Position numbers and translations under genes: made by a program
In this document: piece by piece, positions 1 to 7,471 of the stretch
Layout of the letters: the number at the start of each line of letters is the position of its first letter
Position numbering within the stretch: the stretch's first letter is position 1
Notes under the pieces: model-generated
Database searches by the model: none
The model's input: only the letters and a program-made list of their open reading frames with translations
Told to the model about the DNA's origin: nothing
Assembly: GCA_947465275.1 (NCBI GenBank)
Contig: CANIAI010000001.1
Location: forward strand, 1-25,398
Length of the DNA: 25,398 bases
DNA from: Acidobacteriota bacterium
GTDB taxonomy: Bacteria > Acidobacteriota > Vicinamibacteria > Vicinamibacterales > UBA2999
Direction of reading: 5' to 3'

Positions 1-1138
1 CCAGCTCCCATCCGAAGCCCCAGCGCAGGGCGCGGTCCACGTCGTCGATCGACGGGGCGATGTGCGGGGCCACGCGTGCGGCGTAGACCAGTGCGGGTGT
101 CAGCGCCGACCGCAGCAGCCCACCCGTCGCGCTGCTGCTCGCGAACAGCCGCCGCACGCGGGCCGCGGTCGCGTCCGGCAGGTTCCCGGACGTGGCATCG
201 CCGGGCGTCGTCCGGCCGCGGTAATCCAGCGTCCTGATGTCCAGCACCCGGATGACGCTCGACCCGTCCGTGGCGGTCTCCCGTCGATAGAAGCCCTGCC
301 CCGCCTTCTCGCCCGTGAGCCCGTGCTCGAGCATCGCCTCGACGAACGGCGGCAGCGTGAACCAGCGCCGCGCGACTGGCTCGTCGAGCCGCGCCTGCAG
401 GTCGCGGATGACGCGCGCCGCGACGTCCAGCCCCGCGAGGTCGAGCGTCCGGAAGGTCGCGCTCTTCGGACGTCCGAGGAGCGGTCCGGTCAGCGCGTCG
501 ACCTCCTCGATCGTGCACGTCCCGTCCTGCACGAGCCGCAGCAGCGGCATCAGCGAGAAGAGCGCGAGGTGGTTGCCGATGAAACCGGGGGTGTCACGGG
601 CGACCACGACGCCCTTGCCGAGTCGGACCTCGGCGAACCGGGCGAGTGCGCGCACCAGGTTGGGATCGGTCCCGGGCCCCGGGACGAGTTCCAGCAACTG
701 CAGGTACCGCGGCGGGTTGAAGAAGTGGGTGCCGAGAAAGCGCTGCCGCCGGGTCGCCGGCAGCCCCTCCGCCAGCCCCTCGATCGAGAGCGCCGAGGTG
801 TTGGTGCTGATGACCGCCTCATCGGACGCCACGGCGGCCACCTTGGCGAGGAGTCCGCGCTTCACGGCCGGGTCCTCGACGATCGCCTCGATGATCCAGT
901 CGCACGCCGCGATGGCGGCCAGGTGTGTCTCGAAGCTGCCGGTGCTGATGAGTGCCGCTGTGTCAGGCGTGAAGAAGGGGTCCGGCTTCAGCGCCCGGGC
1001 GCGGGCGAGGCCCTGCCGCGCCGCGTCCACCGTCACGTCGAGCAGCAGCACCGGGAGCCCGGCGTTCGCGAGGTGCGCCGCGATCTGCGCCCCCATCGTG
1101 CCGGCGCCGAGCACGGCGGTCGTGCGGATCCGGATCAT
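1..1138 (-). CDS. 3-hydroxyacyl-CoA dehydrogenase, FadB/FadJ-like (partial, 3' end outside window)
   Basis: This enzyme oxidises L-3-hydroxyacyl-CoA to 3-ketoacyl-CoA with NAD+ in fatty-acid beta-oxidation. The ATG at 1138 gives an N-terminal Rossmann motif (AVLGAGTMGAQIA, residues 8-20), then NTSALSIEGLA and the HFFNPPRYLQLLELV segment typical of the family. The frame stays open to the window edge, where it reads ALRWGFGWEL, a signature of the second C-terminal 3HCDH repeat. At 379 codons and still open, it is longer than a stand-alone 280-residue dehydrogenase. I infer the roughly 800-residue form that carries an enoyl-CoA hydratase domain at its C-terminus, but that part lies outside the window. 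The start codon overlaps the stop of the upstream amidinotransferase-like gene in an ATGA, so translation is probably coupled. Confidence 0.9.
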   Translation of the reverse strand, partial: MIRIRTTAVLGAGTMGAQIAAHLANAGLPVLLLDVTVDAARQGLARARALKPDPFFTPDTAALISTGSFETHLAAIAACDWIIEAIVEDPAVKRGLLAKVAAVASDEAVISTNTSALSIEGLAEGLPATRRQRFLGTHFFNPPRYLQLLELVPGPGTDPNLVRALARFAEVRLGKGVVVARDTPGFIGNHLALFSLMPLLRLVQDGTCTIEEVDALTGPLLGRPKSATFRTLDLAGLDVAARVIRDLQARLDEPVARRWFTLPPFVEAMLEHGLTGEKAGQGFYRRETATDGSSVIRVLDIRTLDYRGRTTPGDATSGNLPDATAARVRRLFASSSATGGLLRSALTPALVYAARVAPHIAPSIDDVDRALRWGFGWEL

Positions 1139-2049
1139 GCGGAGGCGTTCCCCTCGGGGACCCGGGTCAGGGGACGGGTGAGGCAGGTCGGCCCGCCGGA
1201 CCCCTTGACGCTGATCTCGGCGCCCTCGTATTCGAGGACCTCGAACCCGGCCGCGTCGAGCGCGGCGCGCGTGGCCGGGTTGCCCCGCAGGGCCAGCACG
1301 CGCCGGTCGCCGAGCGCCAGGACGTTCGTCCCCATCGAGTCGTACTCCGAGGCGTCCACCTCGATGAGCCGCCACTGCTGCTCGAGCAGCCACGAGCGGA
1401 ACGTGGCCGGCAGCAGCGGCGAGTACACGACCGCGACCCTGGGCGCGACGGGACTCAGCAGCGACATCAGGTGCAGCACGTCGCCCGGGCCGCGCCAGTG
1501 GGGCAGCGGCACGGTGATGACCTCGATGCCCTGCGGCGCGAGAAGGGCCCGGAGCTGACGAATACCCTCAGGGTTCGTGCGATAGCCTTCCCCCACGGCG
1601 AGCGTCCGCGAGTCGAGCCAGGTGGCGTCGCCCCCTTCGAGCCGGCCAGGCGGCTGAATGGTCCCGAGAATCGGGAGCCCCAGGCTTTCCAGCGCATCCT
1701 GCTGGGCGGACGGCTCTCCGGCACGCAGCACCTTGCCCATCTGGCAGAGCACGATGCCGGCATCGGTCGGGATGCTCGCATCGCGCACGTAGATCGAGTC
1801 GAGGCCGGTGCGCCCGTCAGGCGCGAGCAGGTCGACCGTGACGCCGGCCGTCCGCAGCAATTGCACGAGCTGGTCGAACTCGTCGCCCGCCCGGCCCAGG
1901 TCTGGTGGCGCCGTGAAGCCGAGCTCGCGCCACTGGGCGGCGATGGCGGCGGCACTCCGGAACGCCTCACGCGGGTGCTTCATCAGCACCCGCACCAGGG
2001 TTCCCGTGTCGCCCTGCGCGGAGGGCATGGCGGCAGGCGTCGCGGTCAT
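1135..2049 (-). CDS. Dimethylargininase / amidinotransferase-superfamily hydrolase
   Basis: The 304-residue product belongs to the pentein-fold guanidino-modifying enzymes (DDAH, arginine deiminase, amidinotransferase). Visible landmarks are YVRD (87-90), LEGGD (137-141), GYRTN (155-159), a probable catalytic His193 in GDVLHLMSLLSP, and a probable nucleophile Cys289 in GPTCLTRPL near the C-terminus. All core catalytic positions appear present, so it should be active. By family knowledge it would hydrolyse a guanidinium such as N-methylated arginine to citrulline plus an amine. Arginine itself or another guanidino compound is possible and sequence alone does not decide. It starts 1 nt after the permease stop and its own stop overlaps the next ATG, placing it inside an operon with an ABC transporter and a beta-oxidation enzyme. 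An internal ATG at codon 8 is an alternative start. Confidence 0.85.
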   Translation of the reverse strand: MTATPAAMPSAQGDTGTLVRVLMKHPREAFRSAAAIAAQWRELGFTAPPDLGRAGDEFDQLVQLLRTAGVTVDLLAPDGRTGLDSIYVRDASIPTDAGIVLCQMGKVLRAGEPSAQQDALESLGLPILGTIQPPGRLEGGDATWLDSRTLAVGEGYRTNPEGIRQLRALLAPQGIEVITVPLPHWRGPGDVLHLMSLLSPVAPRVAVVYSPLLPATFRSWLLEQQWRLIEVDASEYDSMGTNVLALGDRRVLALRGNPATRAALDAAGFEVLEYEGAEISVKGSGGPTCLTRPLTRVPEGNASA

Positions 2050-2050
2050 C

Positions 2051-2854
2051 TCACGTCCACCGCGTCAGGATCGACTCGCGATCGAACAGCACCACGGCCA
2101 GCCGCATCAGCCCGACGTTGAAGAGACCGAGCCCCAGCGCGATCCAGGCCAGCACCCCCGCCGTGAGCTGCACGCCGCCCATGAGCTGCGCCACCATGAG
2201 TCCGCTGAGCGGCAGGATGATCAGCGCGCCGATCTGCTGGGCGCTTCGGGCGTCGTTCACGCGTGACGACACGCAGACCGCGAGCTGCAGCGCGGCGAGC
2301 GTGGCCAGCGGGGCGAGGACGAACATCGTCGCGAGCGAGCGCGGCAGCAGCAGCACCGTCCAGACGCCGGGGAGCGCGAGCATGACGATCAACGCCAGGT
2401 ACACCAGGTAGCAGCCGACCGCGAGCACCAGCGACGGGAGGAACGCCCCGAGCACCTTCGCGGCGATCAGCTCGACCGTGCTGATCGGGGTCGCGAGCAG
2501 CGGCTCCAGGGTCCGCGCCTGCTTCTCGCCGATGACCGCGTAGGCGGCGACCGACATCGCGGCCGTGATCGGCGTGAAGGCGAGCAGCACCAGGAACTGC
2601 TGGAAGAGCCACGCCTGGATCGCCGCCTCGGGTTCGAGCGCCGTGGTGATCGGCTGCGCCCGGTAGAGTTCGAGCGCGACGCGGAAGTCGATCGAGTCCG
2701 AGAGCCGCTCACCCGAGAGCGCCGGGACGAGCACGGCGACGAAGAACGGCAGCAGCAGCGAGAAGGCGCCGCTGATGAGGGCCGGCATGAAGAGCGACCG
2801 GTTACCGCGGATGTCGACCAGCTCCTTCCGCAGGAGCGCCAGGATGCGCGTCAT
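2051..2854 (-). CDS. ABC-2 type transporter permease
   Basis: This is the 267-residue inner-membrane permease of an ABC-2 exporter-type system. About six hydrophobic segments are visible, beginning with SLFMPALISGAFSLLLPFFV near residue 20 and ending around residue 255. GEKQARTLEPLLATPIS (about 109-125) is the conserved cytoplasmic motif of the NatB/ABC-2 permease family, and SSRVNDARSAQQIG is a second typical loop. The ATG overlaps the stop of the ATPase gene as ATGA (2854-2851), which indicates translational coupling and a one-to-one partnership. The substrate cannot be told from sequence; relatives export sodium, antibiotics or lipids, or act in envelope maintenance. The neighbouring secreted propeller protein and amidinotransferase-like enzyme share the operon but do not define the cargo. 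Confidence 0.88.
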   Translation of the reverse strand: MTRILALLRKELVDIRGNRSLFMPALISGAFSLLLPFFVAVLVPALSGERLSDSIDFRVALELYRAQPITTALEPEAAIQAWLFQQFLVLLAFTPITAAMSVAAYAVIGEKQARTLEPLLATPISTVELIAAKVLGAFLPSLVLAVGCYLVYLALIVMLALPGVWTVLLLPRSLATMFVLAPLATLAALQLAVCVSSRVNDARSAQQIGALIILPLSGLMVAQLMGGVQLTAGVLAWIALGLGLFNVGLMRLAVVLFDRESILTRWT

Positions 2855-3777
2855 GCCGGTGCGCCCTCCTCCAGCAGCCGCAGGTACACCTGTTCGAGCG
2901 ACGCCTCTTCCGGCAGGACGGCCTGGATGCGGGCGCCTGCCCCGACGAGGCGGACCACGAGCTCGGGGGCGCGCAGGGTCGCGTCATCCACGGCGAGTGA
3001 CAGCCGATTGTCCTCCGCGAGGCGTTCGAGAATCCCCGGTCCCTCCGCAGCGGCCACCCACGCGTCGGCCGGACCGTCGAACACGACGCGGATGCGGGCG
3101 CCGAAGAGCCGTGCCCGCAGGGCGGCCGGCGTGCCGAGCGCCACGACCGTCCGCCTGAGGACCGCGACCCGGTCGGCGATCCGTTCGACCTCGTCGAGGT
3201 TGTGGGTCGAGAGCAGCACGGCGCGCCCCTGCTCCCGCAGGCGCAGCACGAGCCCACGCAGGTCTCGCGCGCTCTCGGGGTCGAGCCCTGACGTCGGCTC
3301 GTCGAGCAGCACCACCTGCGGCTCGTGCAGCAGTGTGCGGGCAAGCGCCACGCGCTGCTTGAGTCCCTTCGACAGCTGCGCGGCGGCGTCGCCCGCGCGG
3401 TCGCGGATGCCGAACAGGTCGAGCGTGGCGTCCACGGCTCTGGCAGGACGGTCGAGGCCATGCAGCTCGGCGTACACCATGAGGTTCTGCCGTACCGTGA
3501 GGCGGTCCCAGAGGCCTGGCGCCTCGGTGAGGAAGCCGATCCGGCCGCGCAGCCGGGGCGCGCTCGCGCGGGTCATCGACTCGCCGCCGATCATCACGGT
3601 GCCGCTGGTCGGCTCGATCAGCCCCGCCAGCATGCGCAGGGTCGTCGTCTTCCCCGCGCCGTTCGGGCCGAGCAGCGCGAAGATCTCGCCCGCCTCGAGG
3701 GTCAGCGACGCGTCGTCCACGGCGACACGCTCACCGAAGCGTCGGGTGAGTCGCGTGGCGGTCAGTGCGGCTCGCAT
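2851..3777 (-). CDS. ABC transporter ATP-binding protein
   Basis: This is the 308-residue nucleotide-binding subunit of the ABC-2 system. It shows Walker A GPNGAGKTT (37-45), an ABC signature LSKGLKQR (135-142), Walker B VVLLDEP (155-161) with the D-loop SGLD, and the H-loop His192 in STHNLDE. The region after about residue 215 matches the extra C-terminal domain of NatA/CcmA-type ATPases. The ATG at 3777 is chosen because the conserved domain begins immediately after it. The same frame stays open upstream through the propeller gene, but that part has no homology-like character. No clear Shine-Dalgarno precedes the ATG; the gap from the upstream stop is 10 nt. The 3' end overlaps the permease start by 4 nt. 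Confidence 0.92.
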   Translation of the reverse strand: MRAALTATRLTRRFGERVAVDDASLTLEAGEIFALLGPNGAGKTTTLRMLAGLIEPTSGTVMIGGESMTRASAPRLRGRIGFLTEAPGLWDRLTVRQNLMVYAELHGLDRPARAVDATLDLFGIRDRAGDAAAQLSKGLKQRVALARTLLHEPQVVLLDEPTSGLDPESARDLRGLVLRLREQGRAVLLSTHNLDEVERIADRVAVLRRTVVALGTPAALRARLFGARIRVVFDGPADAWVAAAEGPGILERLAEDNRLSLAVDDATLRAPELVVRLVGAGARIQAVLPEEASLEQVYLRLLEEGAPA

Positions 3778-3787
3778 GCGGGCGGTG

Positions 3788-4828
3788 TCACGCGTCAGGA
3801 TCGAACTCGTAGCAGCCCGGGGTGACGAGCAGCCGCCCGTTGCCGGCGAACGCGAGGCTCGACGGCAGGAAGACGCCGGTGGACGAGAACTGCACCGTCC
3901 GCACCTTGTCACCGCTCGCATCGTAGACGTAGGTGTAGGGCACCGAGAACGCGATCCACAGCCGGCTCTGCGCGTCGACCGCCGCCGCCCTGACGGTGGG
4001 GGCCACGTACGGGATCTCGCGATCTTCCACGCGGCGGGTCGGCCACCGGTTCGGCAGCGCCGCGACCCAGCTGTCGAGCTCGGTGCCTTCGATGTGACGC
4101 TCGTAGACCAGGGTGCCCGTCGCGTCGTACTTGCGGAACATCGGGCGTCCAGCCAGGAACACGTAGTAGAAGCCGCCGGCAGGGTCGACGAGCGGCAGGC
4201 CGGCATTGAGCGCCATGTGCAGCGGCCGGTCCTGCTCGAAGCCTGTCTCGCGCAGCACCCCGATGCCGCGAAGCGGCGTGCCGGCGCGCGAGTATTCGGT
4301 GAAGAGCGCCCCGGTCTCGGGTTCGCTCATCAACAGCGTGCCCCGGCTGGTGAGCTGCAGCGACGCGACGCCGTTCAGTACCAGGTTGCCGACGGTGATG
4401 CTCGACGTCACGCGGCCGGGCAGGAAGAAGCCGTTGGTCCGCAGGCCGGCCGGGCCGAAGATCTGGATGCGTTCCTGTCCGCGGGGGGCGTCCGCGATGA
4501 CGAAGTCGCCGGTGGGCGACACGTCGAACCCGCGCGGCTGGATGATGCGCCCCATCTCGGGGCCGATCTCGACCAGCTTGCGCGAGGTGACGCGGTCGGC
4601 GTCGATCGTGTAGACGGCGTGGGCGCGACGGTCGAAGACGTAGTACGGCCCGCCCGGGGGCCGCTGGAAGCCAATCGGCTCCTCGAAGAGTCCGGTGACG
4701 TGCGGCGGAAGCGCGGCAACCGGCCTGAGGACGTCGACGCGCAGCGCGGCGCGCATCGCACGGGCACCAGGCACGAGCAGCGCGCAGGCGACCGCGACCG
4801 TGGCGAGCGCAAGGCCTGGTCGGGTCAC
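3788..4828 (-). CDS. Exported beta-propeller-like protein of unknown function
   Basis: The 346-residue product starts at GTG 4828, behind a good GGAGGA ribosome site (4839-4834) with a 5-nt spacer. It opens with a signal peptide (about residues 1-24, LALATVAVACALLVPGARA), so it is probably periplasmic. The body consists of repeated short strands with PxGFDVSPTGDFVIAD, RPMFRKYDATGTLVYE and YTYVYDASGDKVRTV. These resemble blades of six-bladed or NHL-type propellers that usually bind ligands or partners. No catalytic motif is recognised. It sits 14 nt after the E1 dehydrogenase and 10 nt before the ABC ATPase. It may work with the transporter, but that rests on position only. It could equally be a lipid- or quinone-linked scaffold. 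Confidence 0.7.
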   Translation of the reverse strand: MTRPGLALATVAVACALLVPGARAMRAALRVDVLRPVAALPPHVTGLFEEPIGFQRPPGGPYYVFDRRAHAVYTIDADRVTSRKLVEIGPEMGRIIQPRGFDVSPTGDFVIADAPRGQERIQIFGPAGLRTNGFFLPGRVTSSITVGNLVLNGVASLQLTSRGTLLMSEPETGALFTEYSRAGTPLRGIGVLRETGFEQDRPLHMALNAGLPLVDPAGGFYYVFLAGRPMFRKYDATGTLVYERHIEGTELDSWVAALPNRWPTRRVEDREIPYVAPTVRAAAVDAQSRLWIAFSVPYTYVYDASGDKVRTVQFSSTGVFLPSSLAFAGNGRLLVTPGCYEFDPDA

Positions 4829-4842
4829 GGCGGTCCTCCGGA

Positions 4843-7005
4843 TCAGTACGCGGCGACCTTGCGGATGGCGTTCAGGACGTGCTGGGAGCCCGGCAGGATG
4901 ACTTCCTCGAGCACCGGCGCATAGGCCACCGGCGTGTCGAGCGCGCCCACGCGCGTCACCGGCGCGTCGAGTTCGTGGAAGAGGTCCTGCGCGATGCGGG
5001 CGGCGATCTCGCCACCGAAGCCGGCGGTCACCTGGTCTTCGTGGGCGATGACCACGCGGTTCGTCTTGCGGGTGTAGGCCGCGATCGTCTCCCAGTCGTA
5101 GGGGATGATCGTCCGCAGGTCGACGACGGCCACGCTGATGCCCGCCTTCTCGGCCTGCTGCGCGGCGAGCAGCGAGCGCTGCACGAGCGCGCCCCACGTG
5201 AACACCACCACCTGGTGCCCGTCGCGCACGACGTGCGCCTTGCCGAACGGGATCGTGTAGTCGGGCCCGGGGTAGCGTCCCTTGTTGTACGTCTGCCGGT
5301 AGAGGTGCTTGTGCTCGAGGAACAGCACCGGGTCGTCGCACCGGATCGCGGTGCGCAGCAGCCCGGCCGCGTCCTGCGCGTTCGACGGGAAGACGATGCG
5401 GATGCCCGGGCAGTGCGCGAAGATCGAGACGCCCGACTGGCTGTGGTACGGCGCGCCGCCCCGCAGGTAGCCGCCGATCGGCACGCGAATCACCATCGGG
5501 CACGACCACTGGTTCGCCGACCGATAGCGCATCATCGCCATCTCGTCGCGCATCTGCATGAAGGCCGGCCAGATGTAGTCGAAGAACTGAATCTCGACGA
5601 CCGGCTTCAGCCCGCGCAGCGCCATGCCGATGCCGCGCCCGACGATGTTCGCCTCGGCGAGCGGCGAGTTGAAGACGCGGGTGCCGCCGAATCGCCGCTG
5701 CAGCCCGTGCGTCACCTTGAAGACGCCACCCTTGCCGGCGACCTGGCTCAGGATCTCCTCGCGGCTGGCGTCGGCGACATCCTCGCCGAACATGATGATG
5801 CGCGGGTTGCGCGTCATCTCGTCGCGCAGCGTGGTGTTGATCGCCGCCACCATCGTCTCAGGCGACCCGACGGGGGCGGGCTCGGCCTTGAACGCGTCCG
5901 ACGTCGGGTCGACGTCGGGCGAGAAGACGTAGAGCGTCGCCGTCTCCGGATCCGGCTTCGGCGCCTTGACCGCCGCGTCGGCAGCCGCGGTGACCTCACG
6001 GTCGATCACGGCGGCCAGCTCGGAGAGTTCCTCCGCGGTCGCCAGGCCGTCATCGAGCAGCAGCGCGCGCATCCGGGTGAGCGGGTCGCGCCGCGCCTCG
6101 GCTTCTCGCTCCGCCGGCGTCTTGTAGAGCTTCTCGTCGTCCGACAGCGAGTGCGAGTAGGGACGGGTCACGTGCGCGTGCACCAGCGCCGGGCCCTTCC
6201 GGGCACGCGCGTGGGCGACCGCATCGCGCATGGTCCGATGGCTGTCGATGTAGTCGGTGCCATCGCAGCGGAACACGGTCAGGCCGGGGATGTGCTCGAC
6301 GATACGGGAAATGTCGCCGCCCGGCGTCTGCGCCTCGACCGGCACCGAGATCGCGTACCCGTTGTCCTCGACGAGATAGACGACCGGCACCTTGCGGTTG
6401 CAGGCGGTGTTCAGCGACTCCCAGAACTCGCCTTCGCTGGTCGCCCCGTCGCCGACCGAGATGTAGGTGACCTCGTCGTCGTGCACCGCCGTGGCGGCGT
6501 CGGCGAGCTGCGGAATCCGCTTGTAGAGGTCGGACGCCTCGGCGCAGCCGATCGCGTGGAGCGCCTGCGTGCCGGTGGCGCTGCTCTGCGACGGGATGTT
6601 GAACTTCGTGCTCGTCCAGTGCGAGGGCATCTGCCGGCCGGCGGACGCCGGATCGTCCTTCGACCCGACCGAGGCGAGCAGCATGTCGAGCGCCGTCACA
6701 CCGAGCGTGAGGCACAGGGCACGGTCGCGATAGTAGGGGAAGAACCAGTCGTAGCCCGGACGGAGGTTCTTCCCGGCCGCCACGAGGATCGCCTCGTGTC
6801 CGGCCCCGCTGATCTGGAAGAACGCCTGGCTCTGGTTCTTGAGCTGGATCTCCTTGTCGTCGACACGCCGCGACAGGAGCATCAGCCGGTACGCCTCGAC
6901 GAGGTCGTCGCGGGTCAGGCCGTGATAGTCGCGCGTCGACGCCGCGTTCGTTGCCGATACGGCGCCGCGCGTCCCGCTGCCTGTGGCCAGGGTCGACCCG
7001 TTCAT
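4843..7005 (-). CDS. Fused 2-oxoacid dehydrogenase E1 (alpha and beta subunits in one chain)
   Basis: This 720-residue polypeptide joins the thiamine-diphosphate E1 alpha subunit (about 30-345) to the E1 beta subunit (about 380-720) through a linker near residues 345-380. The alpha half has the ThDP motif GDGATSEGEFWESLN (185-199) followed by EDNGYAIS, and SHSLSDDEKLYK, resembling the phosphorylation loop of branched-chain E1. The beta half has FGEDVAD (about 407-412), FNSPLAEANIVGRGIGMA and the transketolase C-domain segment VVVFTWGALVQRSLLAA. It should decarboxylate a branched-chain 2-oxoacid or pyruvate and pass the acyl group to an E2 lipoyl protein; no E2 or E3 gene lies in this window. 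A TTG 7 codons upstream is possible. The ATG at 7005 is preferred because a promoter-like -10 element overlaps the extra codons. Confidence 0.93.
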   Translation of the reverse strand: MNGSTLATGSGTRGAVSATNAASTRDYHGLTRDDLVEAYRLMLLSRRVDDKEIQLKNQSQAFFQISGAGHEAILVAAGKNLRPGYDWFFPYYRDRALCLTLGVTALDMLLASVGSKDDPASAGRQMPSHWTSTKFNIPSQSSATGTQALHAIGCAEASDLYKRIPQLADAATAVHDDEVTYISVGDGATSEGEFWESLNTACNRKVPVVYLVEDNGYAISVPVEAQTPGGDISRIVEHIPGLTVFRCDGTDYIDSHRTMRDAVAHARARKGPALVHAHVTRPYSHSLSDDEKLYKTPAEREAEARRDPLTRMRALLLDDGLATAEELSELAAVIDREVTAAADAAVKAPKPDPETATLYVFSPDVDPTSDAFKAEPAPVGSPETMVAAINTTLRDEMTRNPRIIMFGEDVADASREEILSQVAGKGGVFKVTHGLQRRFGGTRVFNSPLAEANIVGRGIGMALRGLKPVVEIQFFDYIWPAFMQMRDEMAMMRYRSANQWSCPMVIRVPIGGYLRGGAPYHSQSGVSIFAHCPGIRIVFPSNAQDAAGLLRTAIRCDDPVLFLEHKHLYRQTYNKGRYPGPDYTIPFGKAHVVRDGHQVVVFTWGALVQRSLLAAQQAEKAGISVAVVDLRTIIPYDWETIAAYTRKTNRVVIAHEDQVTAGFGGEIAARIAQDLFHELDAPVTRVGALDTPVAYAPVLEEVILPGSQHVLNAIRKVAAY

Positions 7006-7014
7006 GACCGAAAA

Positions 7015-7023
7015 ATTATGGCA
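7015..7023 (-). promoter_or_regulatory. Putative extended -10 promoter for the E1 gene
   Basis: On the minus strand the sequence reads TGCCATAAT, an extended -10 element (TGn plus a hexamer with 5 of 6 consensus bases). It lies in an AT-rich patch that stands out from the GC-rich surroundings. No good -35 hexamer is seen, which is usual for extended -10 promoters. The predicted start of transcription, about 7 nt downstream, falls near 7008. That would leave an mRNA with almost no leader before the ATG at 7005, consistent with the absence of a Shine-Dalgarno there. Confidence 0.4.
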
Positions 7024-7076
7024 CAATCACGACCGGTCGGCCGTTCGCCGGCACCCCTGCCCACCCCTGCCCTGAC

Positions 7077-7424
7077 ATGCCCGTACATCTGCACCGCTGG
7101 GACGAAATCGCGCTCGACAAGGTGACCGAGATGGTGTCCCGGAAGGTGGTCAGCGGGGATCGCCAGATGCTCGCGCAGCTGTACCTCAAGCGGGGCGCGA
7201 TCGTGCCGCTCCACAGCCACCCGAGCGAGCAGATGACCTTCGTCCTGCAGGGTGCCCTGAAGTTCCTCGTCGAGGGGGAAGAGACCGTCGTGCGGGAGGG
7301 AGAGGTGCTGCACATCCCCGCTGGCGTGCCGCATCAGTCGGAGGCACTCGAGGACACGTTCGAACTCGACATGTTCAGTCCCCCACGCGAGGACTGGCTC
7401 GAGACTGCCGACCCGCCCAGCTGA
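7077..7424 (+). CDS. Small cupin-domain protein
   Basis: This is a 115-residue single-domain cupin. Motif 1 is PLHSHPSEQMTFVLQG with probable metal ligands His46, His48 and Gln52 (or Glu51). Motif 2 is GEVLHIPAGVPHQ with ligand His86. Such proteins bind a divalent metal and act as small isomerases, dioxygenases or sensors; the substrate is not predictable here. The length is normal for a monocupin of the Cupin_2 family. It is divergent from the E1 operon with about 70 nt between the two starts and is convergent with the rhomboid gene, so it is probably a single-gene transcript. No strong ribosome site is seen before the ATG. Confidence 0.85.
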   Translation: MPVHLHRWDEIALDKVTEMVSRKVVSGDRQMLAQLYLKRGAIVPLHSHPSEQMTFVLQGALKFLVEGEETVVREGEVLHIPAGVPHQSEALEDTFELDMFSPPREDWLETADPPS

Positions 7425-7452
7425 CCCGTCGCGCCGGCACCGGGTCGGAGCC

Positions 7453-7465
7453 GGGGGCAGCCCCC
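7453..7465. terminator. GC hairpin between convergent cupin and rhomboid genes
   Basis: Five Gs, a 3-nt CAG loop and five Cs form a perfect short hairpin in the 47-nt gap between the stop of the cupin gene and the stop of the rhomboid gene. There is no T-run on either side, so it is not a classical intrinsic terminator. Its place between two convergent 3' ends is what suggests a role in ending transcription or protecting RNA ends. Confidence 0.35.
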
Positions 7466-7471
7466 TGCGGA

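Noticed and set aside
62..1558. 498-residue plus-strand frame at the left edge
   Set aside because: It is antisense to the 3-hydroxyacyl-CoA dehydrogenase and the amidinotransferase-like gene, both of which have clear active-site motifs.
3778..4206. N-terminal extension of the ABC ATPase frame
   Set aside because: The extension runs through the propeller gene in another frame and is Arg/Ser-rich without homology; the ATPase domain begins at the ATG at 3777.
2927..4924. 665-residue plus-strand frame
   Set aside because: It is antisense to the ABC ATPase and propeller genes and has no domain character.
4829..5509. N-terminal extension of the propeller-protein frame
   Set aside because: It overlaps the E1 beta-domain coding region; a ribosome site, GTG and signal peptide mark the true start at 4828.
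7006..7026. TTG start for the E1 gene
   Set aside because: The extra seven codons coincide with a -10-like element and have no ribosome site.
4879..7125. 748-residue open frame on the plus strand opposite the E1 gene
   Set aside because: It is an artefact of high GC: an Arg/Asp/His-rich translation without domains, fully antisense to a clearly conserved dehydrogenase.
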